From positions 2,418,001 through 2,482,000 of the forward strand of contig NZ_CP119754.1 in NCBI RefSeq assembly GCF_029319185.1: a DNA stretch of 64,000 bases. Reading direction: 5' to 3'. The position numbers and the translations under genes are program-made. Positions within the stretch are counted from its first letter, which is position 1. Every line of letters begins with the position of its first letter. This stretch comes from Superficieibacter sp. HKU1. Lineage in GTDB: Bacteria; Pseudomonadota; Gammaproteobacteria; Enterobacterales; Enterobacteriaceae. Shown in pieces: positions 1 through 8,594 of the stretch. The notes beneath the pieces were generated by a model. It saw nothing but the letters and a program-made list of their open reading frames with translations, did no database searches and had not been told where the DNA came from.

Positions 1-36
1 AGTGCCGATTTGTACAAATAATTCTGACGGTATCGC

Positions 37-63
37 GTCGGGCCTGAAACAGGCCCGACTTTC
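37..63 (+). terminator. Probable terminator of the gene upstream of the window
   Basis: A perfect 9-bp stem, GTCGGGCCT pairing with AGGCCCGAC around a GAAAC loop, is followed by TTTC. It lies before ydgI on the + strand and probably ends the transcript of a gene left of the window (ydgH in E. coli, from memory). The rest of bases 1-238 shows no gene. Confidence 0.6.
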
Positions 64-238
64 AGACCCATCCTCTTACCCTCTGCTTTTTTGACAATAT
101 CCTCACTATTCCTTCTTTCCAATATTGCATCTCAGTAACACACTTCGTACAATCCCGCGCCTCAGAGCGATCCACCATCTTTATGCGATTTTGTAAAATA
201 AATATTCGCTTGTGCCCTATTTTTGCCACAGGATACCA

Positions 239-1576
239 ATGGAAAAGAAACTTGGCCTGAGTGCCTTAACCGCACTTGTTTTGAGCTCCATGCTGGGAGC
301 AGGCGTATTTAGCCTGCCGCAAAATATGGCTCAGGTTGCCAGCCCGCTGGCATTGATCATCGGCTGGGCCATCACGGGTGTCGGGATCCTGCTGCTGGCC
401 TTTGCGATGTTATTGCTGACGCGCCTGCGGCCCGACCTCGATGGCGGCATTTTCACCTACGCCCGCGAAGGTTTTGGCGAGCTGATCGGCTTTTGTTCCG
501 CCTGGGGTTACTGGCTGTGTGCGGTGATCGCTAACGTCTCATACCTGGTGATCGTGTTTTCCGCCCTCAGCTTCTTTACCGATACGCCTGAGCTGCGTTT
601 ATTTGGCGACGGGAATACCTGGCAGGCGATTGCAGGCTCATCAGTACTATTATGGGTGGTACATGCCCTGGTCCTGCGCGGTGTGCAGACCGCTGCCGGA
701 ATAAATCTTGTTGCCACGCTCGCTAAATTGCTGCCACTGGGGCTCTTTATCGTGCTCGCGGGGTTAGCCTTTAGCCTTGATACCTTTACCCTGGATTTCA
801 GCGGCGTAAATTTAGCGATGCCGGTTTGGGAGCAGGTCAAAGGCACAATGCTCATTACGCTGTGGGTATTTATCGGTGTTGAGGGCGCGGTAGTGGTCTC
901 CGCGCGGGCGCAGAATAAGCGTGACGTAGGCCGCGCGACACTGCTGGCCGTTGTCGCCGCGCTGGGTGTTTATCTACTGGTCACGATGCTGTCGCTTGGC
1001 GTGGTTGCCCGCCCTGAACTGGCGAAAATGCGTAATCCCTCCATGGCCGGGCTGATGGTCAATATGATGGGATCGTGGGGCGAAGTGATCATTGCCACCG
1101 GGTTAATTATTTCGGTCTGCGGCGCTTACCTTAGCTGGACCATCATGGCGGCCGAAGTCCCGTTGGTGGCGGCGACCTATAAATCCTTCCCGCGTATTTT
1201 TGCCAGACAAAATAAAAATAACGCCCCGGCGGCGTCGCTGTGGCTGACTAATATCAGCGTGCAGGTTTGCTTATTGCTGATCTGGCTGACGCACTCCGAT
1301 TACAACACGCTGTTGAACATTGCCTCAGAAATGATCCTCGTACCCTACTTTCTGGTCGGCGCGTTTCTGGTGAAAGTGGCTGCCCGTCCGCTTCACCGCG
1401 CGACAGGTATCGGAGCCTGTATTTATGGCTTATGGCTATTGTATGCCTCTGGTCCCATGCATTTATTGCTGTCGGTGATACTGTACGCACCAGGCTTACT
1501 TGTGTTTATCTACGCTCGCCGCACGCATCAGCATGACAGCACATTAAGAACCGGCGAACGGGTATTGATCGTATGA
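239..1576 (+). CDS. ydgI: APC-family amino acid antiporter YdgI (ArcD-like), C-terminally shortened
   Basis: Inner-membrane amino acid transporter of the basic amino acid/polyamine antiporter (APC) family, annotated in E. coli as a putative arginine:ornithine exchanger; the substrate is unproven. The 445 residues form about a dozen hydrophobic helices, and the N-terminus has the family's SSMLGAGVFSLP motif. I chose ATG 239 over upstream starts because AGGA lies 5 bases before it and the protein then begins MEKKLGLSAL as in E. coli. The gene stops at TGA 1574-1576, but the same frame continues open for 14 codons (LLVAAVPATWILVG) to TAA 1619. That tail resembles the end of the E. coli protein, so the last helix seems to be cut. 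The gene may still work, as only the extreme C-terminus is lost. Confidence 0.85.
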   Translation: MEKKLGLSALTALVLSSMLGAGVFSLPQNMAQVASPLALIIGWAITGVGILLLAFAMLLLTRLRPDLDGGIFTYAREGFGELIGFCSAWGYWLCAVIANVSYLVIVFSALSFFTDTPELRLFGDGNTWQAIAGSSVLLWVVHALVLRGVQTAAGINLVATLAKLLPLGLFIVLAGLAFSLDTFTLDFSGVNLAMPVWEQVKGTMLITLWVFIGVEGAVVVSARAQNKRDVGRATLLAVVAALGVYLLVTMLSLGVVARPELAKMRNPSMAGLMVNMMGSWGEVIIATGLIISVCGAYLSWTIMAAEVPLVAATYKSFPRIFARQNKNNAPAASLWLTNISVQVCLLLIWLTHSDYNTLLNIASEMILVPYFLVGAFLVKVAARPLHRATGIGACIYGLWLLYASGPMHLLLSVILYAPGLLVFIYARRTHQHDSTLRTGERVLIV

Positions 1577-1678
1577 TTACTGGTGGCTGCGGTTCCTGCG
1601 ACATGGATACTCGTGGGGTAAAGGCGCACCCCATCGCCGATCCTTTTGGTCAATAGTGTGATGAAGATGCCCACTGCG

Positions 1679-2014
1679 TTAGTGGAATCGGCTCCAGCCC
1701 AGAATAAGCAGCCAGGCACTCAGGCTCCAGCAGAGTACGGCGGCGCTCAGCGCCAGCGGAAGGCGCATGATACCGGTGAAATACCACAGCGACAGCAGAT
1801 AAATAAAGTAGGGAATAATCGACCACATCCCAAACACGATAGTGGTTCGCAGCGCTTCAATACCCCGCTCACTGGCGACGATATAGTGCGCGATAAGGGC
1901 AAAGGTCGGAAACAGAGGGATTAGTCCGGCGATATAATAATTCTTCGTTTTTGACAGCACGCTAATCAGCACAACGACCAGCGCCCCCAGCGTTGCTTTG
2001 AGCAGAAGCCCCAT
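1679..2014 (-). CDS. ydgC: Inner membrane protein YdgC (GlpM family)
   Basis: A 111-residue integral membrane protein of the GlpM/YdgC family, the same length as in E. coli. It has about four hydrophobic segments covering most of the chain and a conserved middle containing KNYYIAGLIPLFPTFALIAH. Its function is not established; GlpM of Pseudomonas is linked to alginate production. It converges on ydgI with a gap of only about 57 bases after the extended ydgI stop, and is divergent from rstA. In E. coli folM lies between ydgI and ydgC; there is no room for it here. Confidence 0.88.
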   Translation of the reverse strand: MGLLLKATLGALVVVLISVLSKTKNYYIAGLIPLFPTFALIAHYIVASERGIEALRTTIVFGMWSIIPYFIYLLSLWYFTGIMRLPLALSAAVLCWSLSAWLLILGWSRFH

Positions 2015-2068
2015 TCCTTTGCCTTTAACAGATGAATAACAATTACCGCAGCATAACGGAAGTGACTC

Positions 2069-2085
2069 TGTTTATGAACGATTAA
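2069..2085 (+). promoter_or_regulatory. PhoP box upstream of rstA
   Basis: TGTTTA-TGAAC-GATTAA is a direct repeat of two hexamers with 5-base spacing, matching the PhoP box pattern (T/G)GTTTA-N5-(T/G)GTTTA with two mismatches in the second half. It sits about 55 bases before the rstA start. In E. coli and Salmonella rstA is a known PhoP/PhoQ target with a very similar box, so control by low Mg2+ is inferred here. Confidence 0.65.
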
Positions 2086-2140
2086 TGGAAGCTTTTGCTC
2101 AGGCGGTGTATGTTGGCTTTTTTTGTGCCGTATCAATTAT

Positions 2141-2857
2141 ATGAATAAGATTGTTTTTGTCGAAGACGATCCTGAGGTTGGCGCGCTTATCGCCGCCTGG
2201 CTTGGGAAGCATGATTTTGCTGTCGTCATAGAGCCACGCGGCGATCGCGCGGAAGAGACCGTGATGCGGGAAGCCCCCGATCTTGTGCTGCTGGACATTA
2301 TGTTGCCAGGCAAGGACGGAATGACCATTTGCCGCGATCTGCGCAAGCAGTGGCAGGGGCCGATTGTCCTGCTGACCTCACTCGACAGCGATATGAATCA
2401 TATTCTCTCTCTTGAGCTGGGGGCGAATGACTACATTCTTAAAACCACGCCACCCGCCGTATTACTGGCCCGCCTGCGTTTACATCTCCGTCAGCATATG
2501 GCCCCCTCTTCTGATCCGGCCATCGCCGCATTGACGCCGCATAAAGCTATTCGTTTTGGCTCGCTGGCAATCGACCCGGTTAATCGCCAGGTACTCTTAG
2601 GCAGCGATAACATCGCCCTCTCCACCGCCGATTTCGATCTCCTGTGGGAACTGGCTACCCACGCCGGACAGATTATGGATCGCGATGCGCTGTTGAAAAA
2701 CCTGCGCGGTGTCAGCTATGACGGTATGGATCGCAGCGTTGATGTAGCCATCTCTCGCCTGCGTAAAAAATTGCAGGACAACGCCACCGAACCTTATCGA
2801 ATTAAGACCGTGCGCAATAAAGGCTACTTATTTGCCCCTCACGCCTGGGACAATTGA
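2141..2857 (+). CDS. rstA: Response regulator RstA (OmpR/PhoB family)
   Basis: DNA-binding response regulator partnered with the kinase RstB. The receiver domain covers residues 1-115, with acidic residues E8-D9-D10, phosphoacceptor D52 in VLLDIMLPG and the conserved lysine in YILKTTPP. A winged-helix OmpR/PhoB output domain fills residues 135-235, with the recognition-helix region RSVDVAISRLRKKL. I chose ATG 2141 because it gives 238 residues starting MNKIVFVEDD, close to the 239 of E. coli. The reading frame is open upstream to 2123 but has no support there. The gene lies 28 bases before rstB in one operon, and a PhoP box precedes it. RstA family members bind TACATNTNGTTACA sites and affect acid and iron responses. 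Confidence 0.96.
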   Translation: MNKIVFVEDDPEVGALIAAWLGKHDFAVVIEPRGDRAEETVMREAPDLVLLDIMLPGKDGMTICRDLRKQWQGPIVLLTSLDSDMNHILSLELGANDYILKTTPPAVLLARLRLHLRQHMAPSSDPAIAALTPHKAIRFGSLAIDPVNRQVLLGSDNIALSTADFDLLWELATHAGQIMDRDALLKNLRGVSYDGMDRSVDVAISRLRKKLQDNATEPYRIKTVRNKGYLFAPHAWDN

Positions 2858-2885
2858 TAACTCGCAGACCGGATAAAATACCGCC

Positions 2886-4187
2886 ATGAAGAAACTGTTT
2901 GTGCAGTTTTACCTCCTGCTGTTTGTCTGCTTTCTGGTGATGACGATGCTGGTAGGACTGGTCTATAAATTCACCGCCGAGCGTGCCGGGCGTCAGTCGC
3001 TGGACGATCTGATGAAAAGCTCGCTCTATTTAATGCGCAGCGAACTGCGTGAAATTCCGCCGCACGCGTGGAATAAAACCCTCAAGCGGCTGGATCTGAA
3101 CTTATCGTTTGATTTACGCATCGAACCGCTCAGCAAATTTACTCTCGCGGCCAGCGATATGCAGCACCTGCGCGCCGGAGATATTGTCGCGCTGGACGAT
3201 CAGTACACGTTTGTTCAACGTATTCCGCGTAGCCACTACGTGCTGGCCGTCGGGCCAGTGCCCTATCTCTATTTTATGCACCAGATGCGGCTTCTCGATG
3301 TGGCGCTGATGGCGTTTATCGGCATCTCGCTGGCCTTCCCGGTGTTCATCTGGATGCGCCCGCACTGGCAGGATATGCTGCGGCTGGAGTCGGCGGCCCA
3401 GCGTTTTGGCGAAGGACATCTGGCCGAGCGCATTCATTTCGACAGTATGTCCAGCTTCGAGCGGCTCGGCGTGGCGTTTAACCAGATGGCGGATAATATC
3501 AATGCGTTGATTGCCAGCAAAAAACAACTGATTGACGGCATAGCCCATGAACTGCGCACGCCGCTGGTCCGCCTGCGCTACCGGCTTGAGATGAGCGAAG
3601 GTCTGGCGCCGGAAGAGTTGCAGGCGCTGAATCGCGATATTGAACAGCTTGAGGCGCTGATTGAAGAACTGTTAACTTACGCCCGCCTCGATCGTCCACA
3701 AACGGCCCTCACCCTGACGACGCCGGATTTACCCGCCTGGATTGCGGCGCATGTTGATGATGTGCAATCGGTTAACCCACAGCGGCAGATTATTGCTGGC
3801 AACATCTCTCCCGGTGACTACGGCGCAGTGGATATGCGTCTGATAGAGCGGGTGCTGGACAATCTGCTGAATAACGCGCTGCGCTACAGTAAGCAGCAGA
3901 TTGTGGTCAGTCTGACGTTAACGGGCAACCGTGCCTGCCTGACGGTTGACGATGATGGCTGCGGCATTGCGGAGCATGAACGGCAGCGCGTCTTTGAGCC
4001 TTTTGTTCGCCTCGATCCCAGCCGTGACCGGGCGACCGGCGGCTGTGGCCTTGGGCTCGCCATTGTCTCCTCCATCGCTCAGGCGATGGCTGGGGATGTC
4101 GCCTGCGAGATCGGTCCCGCCGGAGGCGCACGTTTTCGTTTTAGCTGGCCGCTATGGCATAACATCGCCCTGCCAACCTCTGCCTGA
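2886..4187 (+). CDS. rstB: Sensor histidine kinase RstB
   Basis: Membrane-bound sensor kinase of the RstBA system, 433 residues as in E. coli. The N-terminus has a transmembrane helix at about residues 8-28, a periplasmic sensor domain of about 105 residues, and a second helix at about 138-157. A HAMP linker follows, then the H box (IAHELRTPLVRL) with phospho-acceptor H221. The ATP-binding region has an N box (NLLNNALRYS), a G1 motif (DDDGCGI) and a G2 motif (GGCGLGLAIV). It directly follows rstA and ends 73 bases before tus. Its activating signal is not established. Confidence 0.96.
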   Translation: MKKLFVQFYLLLFVCFLVMTMLVGLVYKFTAERAGRQSLDDLMKSSLYLMRSELREIPPHAWNKTLKRLDLNLSFDLRIEPLSKFTLAASDMQHLRAGDIVALDDQYTFVQRIPRSHYVLAVGPVPYLYFMHQMRLLDVALMAFIGISLAFPVFIWMRPHWQDMLRLESAAQRFGEGHLAERIHFDSMSSFERLGVAFNQMADNINALIASKKQLIDGIAHELRTPLVRLRYRLEMSEGLAPEELQALNRDIEQLEALIEELLTYARLDRPQTALTLTTPDLPAWIAAHVDDVQSVNPQRQIIAGNISPGDYGAVDMRLIERVLDNLLNNALRYSKQQIVVSLTLTGNRACLTVDDDGCGIAEHERQRVFEPFVRLDPSRDRATGGCGLGLAIVSSIAQAMAGDVACEIGPAGGARFRFSWPLWHNIALPTSA

Positions 4188-4229
4188 AAAAGTTGCACTG
4201 GAGCCAGAGCTTGCGTACAGTAAAACACT

Positions 4230-4250
4230 ACAAGTATGTTGTAACTAATG
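4230..4250 (+). other. Replication fork trap site Ter (TerB-like), overlapping the tus promoter region
   Basis: The core AAGTATGTTGTAACTAA at 4232-4248 is identical to the core of E. coli TerB, to which Tus binds as a monomer. It lies 11 bases before the tus start, as in E. coli, where Tus bound there also represses its own gene. The G at 4234 corresponds to the GC(6) pair of the locking face. The site should therefore stop forks moving left to right in this window. Confidence 0.93.
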
Positions 4251-4260
4251 AGAGGTATCC

Positions 4261-5193
4261 ATGGCCAGTTATGATGTTGTTGAGCGGTTAACCTCTACCT
4301 TCCGTGAGCTGGAGCATGAACTGGCTGAACTGCGCCAGGATCTTGAAAACTGTCGGCTGCTGGCGGCACGCGTGTTTGAGCTACCGGAGATCAAAAAACA
4401 AGATGAGCATTCGCCGCTTAACCGGATCCGGGTGATCCAGCACGTGGGCAAAGCAGCATTCGCCCAGGCGCTCGGCCATTTTGGCCACTTGTTCATCCAG
4501 CAGCAGTCTGAAGTTCGCAGCAGTAAAGCGGCGGTACGCCTCCCCGGCGTGCTTTGTTTTCAGGTAACGCCTGCGCAGCAGGAGGCGCTGCACACCCGCG
4601 TCAGTCATATAAACGCGCTCAAAACGGCGTTTGAGAATATCGTCACCGTAGAATCTGGTCTGCCGTCCACAGCACGTTTTGAATGGGTGCATCGCTACCT
4701 GCCGGGGCTTATCACTCTCAACGCTTATCGCACGGTAACGCTACTTGACGATCCGGGTACGCTGCGCTTTGGCTGGGCCAATAAGCACATTATTAAAAAT
4801 TTGACGCGTAATGAGGTACTGGAACAACTGGAGAAAAGCCTCAGGTCGCCGCGGGCGGTAGCGCCCTGGACCCGTGAACAGTGGCAGGCCCGGCTGGAAC
4901 GGGAGCATCAGCATGTAGCCGCCCTGCCTGAACGGGCGAAACTGAAAATTAAGCGGCCGGTAAAAGTGCAGCCTATCGCCCGCGTGTGGTATCCCGGTCA
5001 GCAGAAACAGGTTCAGTACGCCTGCCCCGGCCCCATTATTGCGCTGATCTCCGGCACGGGCGGCGTCAGCGTGCCGGATATTGGTGAACTACTGGATTAT
5101 GACGCTGAAAACGTACAGCACCGTTATAAGCCGGAGGCGCAGTCGTTGACGCCAATTATTCCCCGACTGCACCTGTACGTGGCTAACGAGTAG
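4261..5193 (+). CDS. tus: DNA replication terminus site-binding protein Tus
   Basis: Tus binds Ter sites as a monomer and blocks the DnaB helicase from one side, making the polar fork trap of the terminus region. The protein is 310 residues (E. coli 309) and shows the family's coiled-coil-rich N-terminus (VERLTSTFRELEHELAEL) and basic DNA-binding core, with KLKIKRPVKVQP in the interdomain strand region. GAGAGG lies before ATG 4261. A Ter site sits immediately upstream, implying autorepression. The 3' end overlaps the end of fumC by 11 bases on the opposite strand (5183-5193). Confidence 0.97.
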   Translation: MASYDVVERLTSTFRELEHELAELRQDLENCRLLAARVFELPEIKKQDEHSPLNRIRVIQHVGKAAFAQALGHFGHLFIQQQSEVRSSKAAVRLPGVLCFQVTPAQQEALHTRVSHINALKTAFENIVTVESGLPSTARFEWVHRYLPGLITLNAYRTVTLLDDPGTLRFGWANKHIIKNLTRNEVLEQLEKSLRSPRAVAPWTREQWQARLEREHQHVAALPERAKLKIKRPVKVQPIARVWYPGQQKQVQYACPGPIIALISGTGGVSVPDIGELLDYDAENVQHRYKPEAQSLTPIIPRLHLYVANE

Positions 5194-6586
5194 CGGGCAT
5201 GCTACCGACCATGTCTTGCGGTCGCACCCAGCGCTCAAACTCCTCTTCAGTCAGATAGCCAAGCTTAAGGGCGGATTCTTTCAGCGTCAGCCCTTCCTTG
5301 TGCGCCTTTTTGGCAATTTCCGCCGCCTTGTCGTAGCCGATATGCGTGTTCAGCGCGGTGACTAACATCAGCGAGTCGTTAAGCAACTGCGAGATGCGCT
5401 CGCGATTTGGCTCAATACCGGTGGCACAGTGCTCGTTAAAACTCTCGATACCGTCCGCCAGCAGGCGCACTGATTGCAGGAAGTTATGGATCACCAGCGG
5501 GCGATAGACGTTGAGTTCAAAGTTGCCCGATGCGCCCCCAAGGTTGATGGCCACATCATTGCCGAGCACCTGACAGCACAGCATGGTCATCGCTTCGCAC
5601 TGCGTCGGGTTGACCTTGCCGGGCATGATTGATGAGCCCGGCTCGTTTTCCGGAATGGACAGCTCGCCGATCCCACAACGTGGGCCGGACGCCAGCCAGC
5701 GCACATCGTTGGCAATTTTCATCATCGACGCTGCCAGCCCCTTAAGCGCGCCGTGCGAATGCACCAGCGCATCACAGGTCGCCAGCGCTTCAAATTTATT
5801 CGGTGCGGTAACAAAGTCCTGCCCGGTTAGCGACGCCAGCTCTTGTGCCACCCGCTGCGCGTATTCCGGATGTGTATTCAGCCCGGTGCCCACGGCGGTG
5901 CCGCCCAATGCCAGTTCACTCAGGTGCGGCAGGCTGTGTTCAAGATGGCGAAGATTATGCTCAAGCATTGCCACCCAGCCGGAAATTTCCTGACCGAGGG
6001 TGAGCGGTGTCGCGTCCTGCAAGTGGGTGCGGCCAATTTTGACGATATCGCGGAAGGACGCTGATTTCTCCGCGAAGGTGCTCTTCAGTACATTAAGCTG
6101 CGGGATCAGATCTTCCTTGATGGCAATAATGGCCGCCACGTGCATGGCTGTCGGGAAAACATCGTTGGAGCTTTGGCTCTTGTTAACGTCGTCATTAGGA
6201 TGGACTTTACGCTCCATGCCTCTCACGCCACCCAGCAATTCGCTGGCGCGGTTCGCCAGCACCTCATTCATATTCATGTTGCTCTGGGTGCCGGAGCCGG
6301 TCTGCCAGATAGCCAGCGGGAACTCCTGTGGATGCTTTCCGGCAAGGACTTCATCGGCGGCGTTAATGATAGCAGTGGCTTTCTCGGCGGGCAGCAGCCC
6401 TAAATCCTGATTCACTTTCGCGGCGGCGCGTTTGGTCAGCGCCAGCGCACGGATCAGCGAGACCGGCATTTTTTCGGTGGAAATACGAAAATGCTCCAGC
6501 GATCGCTGGGTCTGAGCTCCCCACAGTTTGTCTGCCGGGACCTCAATAGCCCCCATCGAATCTTTCTCACTGCGATGCGTTGTCAT
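5183..6586 (-). CDS. fumC: Fumarate hydratase class II (FumC)
   Basis: Iron-independent, oxygen-stable fumarase of the citric acid cycle, forming homotetramers that interconvert fumarate and L-malate. The 467 residues equal the E. coli length. It shows the aspartase/fumarase superfamily signature GSSIMPGKVNP, the conserved THLQDATP segment with the catalytic histidine, and the substrate loop SNDVFPTAMH. It lies 163 bases after fumA on the same strand. In E. coli fumC has its own SoxRS/sigma-S promoter and is used under iron shortage or superoxide stress. Confidence 0.98.
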   Translation of the reverse strand: MTTHRSEKDSMGAIEVPADKLWGAQTQRSLEHFRISTEKMPVSLIRALALTKRAAAKVNQDLGLLPAEKATAIINAADEVLAGKHPQEFPLAIWQTGSGTQSNMNMNEVLANRASELLGGVRGMERKVHPNDDVNKSQSSNDVFPTAMHVAAIIAIKEDLIPQLNVLKSTFAEKSASFRDIVKIGRTHLQDATPLTLGQEISGWVAMLEHNLRHLEHSLPHLSELALGGTAVGTGLNTHPEYAQRVAQELASLTGQDFVTAPNKFEALATCDALVHSHGALKGLAASMMKIANDVRWLASGPRCGIGELSIPENEPGSSIMPGKVNPTQCEAMTMLCCQVLGNDVAINLGGASGNFELNVYRPLVIHNFLQSVRLLADGIESFNEHCATGIEPNRERISQLLNDSLMLVTALNTHIGYDKAAEIAKKAHKEGLTLKESALKLGYLTEEEFERWVRPQDMVGSMPATR

Positions 6587-6712
6587 GACTGGCTCCTTGA
6601 ATAAATGATGGAAGGGTCGACATTGCTCATCTGCAACAGAGATGAAGTATCAGCTATTTTTGGCAACTCGCTTAATGCTTCGTGCGCTTAACTGAAAGCG
6701 CAAAGGTGGTTT

Positions 6713-6733
6713 CCCGGCAGCGCATCTGCCGGG
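6713..6733 (-). terminator. Hairpin after fumA
   Basis: A perfect 8-bp stem, CCCGGCAG pairing with CTGCCGGG around a 5-base loop, lies 17 bases after the fumA stop. Read on the minus strand it has no good U run, so it may act as an RNA stabiliser or weak terminator between fumA and fumC rather than as a classic intrinsic terminator. Confidence 0.4.
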
Positions 6734-6749
6734 ATCGTTATGGTTAACG

Positions 6750-8396
6750 CTATTTCACGCAGCGCGCGCATTGTCCGCTGTTAATCTGCTGGAAAAAGTC
6801 GTTACCTTTATCATCAACCAGAATAAAGGCCGGAAAATTCTCGACTTCAATTTTCCAGATGGCTTCCATTCCCAGTTCCGGATATTCGACGCATTCAAGA
6901 TGCTTAATGCTGCTCTGCGCGAGAACCGCCGCCGGACCGCCGATGCTGCCAAGATAAAACCCACCGTGCTGATGACAGGCATCGGTCACCTGCTGGCTGC
7001 GGTTGCCCTTCGCCAGCATAATCATGCTGCCGCCGTTAGCCTGAAGCTGATCGACATAAGAGTCCATCCGTCCGGCGGTCGTCGGGCCAAGCGATCCCGA
7101 CGCATACCCCTCCGGCGTTTTCGCCGGGCCCGCGTAATAAATTGGGTGATCTTTAACGTACTGCGGCAAGCCCTCGCCGCGATCCAGACGCTCTTTGAGC
7201 TTCGCATGCGCAATATCGCGGGCAACAATAATCGTCCCCGTGAGCGACAGGCGAGTAGAAACCGGATATTGCGAGAGCTGGCCGAGAATATCGCTCATCG
7301 GGCGATTGAGATCGACATGGATCACGTCGCCCTCACCGGCCTGACGCAGCGCTTCGGGAATGTAACGCGCCGGGTTATTTTCCAGCCGCTCAAGCCAGAT
7401 ACCGTGACGGTTAATTTTCGCTTTAATATTACGGTCCGCAGAGCAGGAAACGCCCATCCCCACCGGACATGACGCCCCGTGACGCGGCAGGCGGATCACC
7501 CGAATATCATGGGCAAAATACTTACCGCCAAATTGCGCGCCGAGACCGAGATTTTGCGCCTCCACCAGCAACTCCTGCTCCAGTTGCACATCGCGGAACG
7601 CCTGACCCAGCTCGTTCCCTTCGTGGGGTAGCCCGTCGTAGTATTTGGTTGACGCCAGCTTGACCGTTTTTAGCGTCGCTTCGGCTGAAGTGCCACCAAT
7701 GACGAAAGCAATATGGTACGGCGGACAGGCGGCGGTGCCGAGGGTACGCATTTTGTCGACCAGATAATTTTTCAGTTTGCCGGGCGCCAGCAGGGCTTTG
7801 GTTTCCTGATACAGATAGGTTTTATTTGCCGAGCCGCCGCCCTTAGCGATGCAGAGAAATTTGTATTCATCGCCGTCGACGCTGTACAGGTCAATCTGCG
7901 CAGGCAGGTTGGTGCCGGTGTTGACCTCGGTATACATATCCAGCGCCGCGTTTTGCGAATAACGCAGGTTATCTTCGATATAGGTGTTATACACTCCGCG
8001 TGCCAGCGCCGCTTCATCGCCGCCACCGGTCCATACGCGCTGTCCTTTTTTACCCATAATGATGGCCGTGCCGGTATCCTGACAGGTCGGCAGAATACCT
8101 TTGGCGGCGATTTCCGAGTTGCGCAGGAATTGCAGTGCGACGTATTTGTCGTTTTCGCTGGCATCCGCATCGTTCAGAATATCGGCGACCTGCTGCTGAT
8201 GAGCCGGGCGCAGCATAAAGGAAGCATCGTGGAAGGCGTGCTGGGTCAAAAGCGTCAGCGCCTGCGGATCGACGTTGAGTATTTCTTGCCCGGCGAAGTG
8301 GTCAACAGACACATAATCACTACTGAGGAGATAGTATTCGGTTTCGTCCTTTGCCAGGGGGAAAGGATCCTGATAACGGAAGGGTTTGTTCGACAT
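6750..8396 (-). CDS. fumA: Fumarate hydratase class I, aerobic (FumA)
   Basis: [4Fe-4S] fumarase of the citric acid cycle, active as a dimer in the cytoplasm. It is 548 residues, the family length. The three cluster cysteines known from E. coli are in place: C105 (ILPTCQDTGT), C224 (GTAACPPYH) and C318 (MGVSCSAD). It is upstream of fumC on the minus strand and divergent from manA, with a 198-base shared control region. The other class I enzyme, FumB, is not in the window. A third fumarase gene, fumD, lies at 56 kb. Confidence 0.97.
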   Translation of the reverse strand: MSNKPFRYQDPFPLAKDETEYYLLSSDYVSVDHFAGQEILNVDPQALTLLTQHAFHDASFMLRPAHQQQVADILNDADASENDKYVALQFLRNSEIAAKGILPTCQDTGTAIIMGKKGQRVWTGGGDEAALARGVYNTYIEDNLRYSQNAALDMYTEVNTGTNLPAQIDLYSVDGDEYKFLCIAKGGGSANKTYLYQETKALLAPGKLKNYLVDKMRTLGTAACPPYHIAFVIGGTSAEATLKTVKLASTKYYDGLPHEGNELGQAFRDVQLEQELLVEAQNLGLGAQFGGKYFAHDIRVIRLPRHGASCPVGMGVSCSADRNIKAKINRHGIWLERLENNPARYIPEALRQAGEGDVIHVDLNRPMSDILGQLSQYPVSTRLSLTGTIIVARDIAHAKLKERLDRGEGLPQYVKDHPIYYAGPAKTPEGYASGSLGPTTAGRMDSYVDQLQANGGSMIMLAKGNRSQQVTDACHQHGGFYLGSIGGPAAVLAQSSIKHLECVEYPELGMEAIWKIEVENFPAFILVDDKGNDFFQQINSGQCARCVK

Positions 8397-8594
8397 TTTG
8401 CTCTCACTGATGACGTAATCTGGTTATTTGTAGAGGCAGATATTCCATTTGCCCTGTTCAACGCGAGTTCGCTTATCCTACACAACTTTTTAACAAAAAC
8501 TGAGAGTAATACGACTTTTTAGAGCCACGCGTTACTTCTGCACGGTTTATTGGTTTAATACCGGGATTAACTCCATTAAATACAGGGCTTGATA

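Noticed and set aside
7713..8522. 269-codon open frame on the + strand, opposite fumA
   Set aside because: It is the antisense shadow of fumA. It has no ribosome site, no recognisable family, and mirrors the fumA codon pattern.
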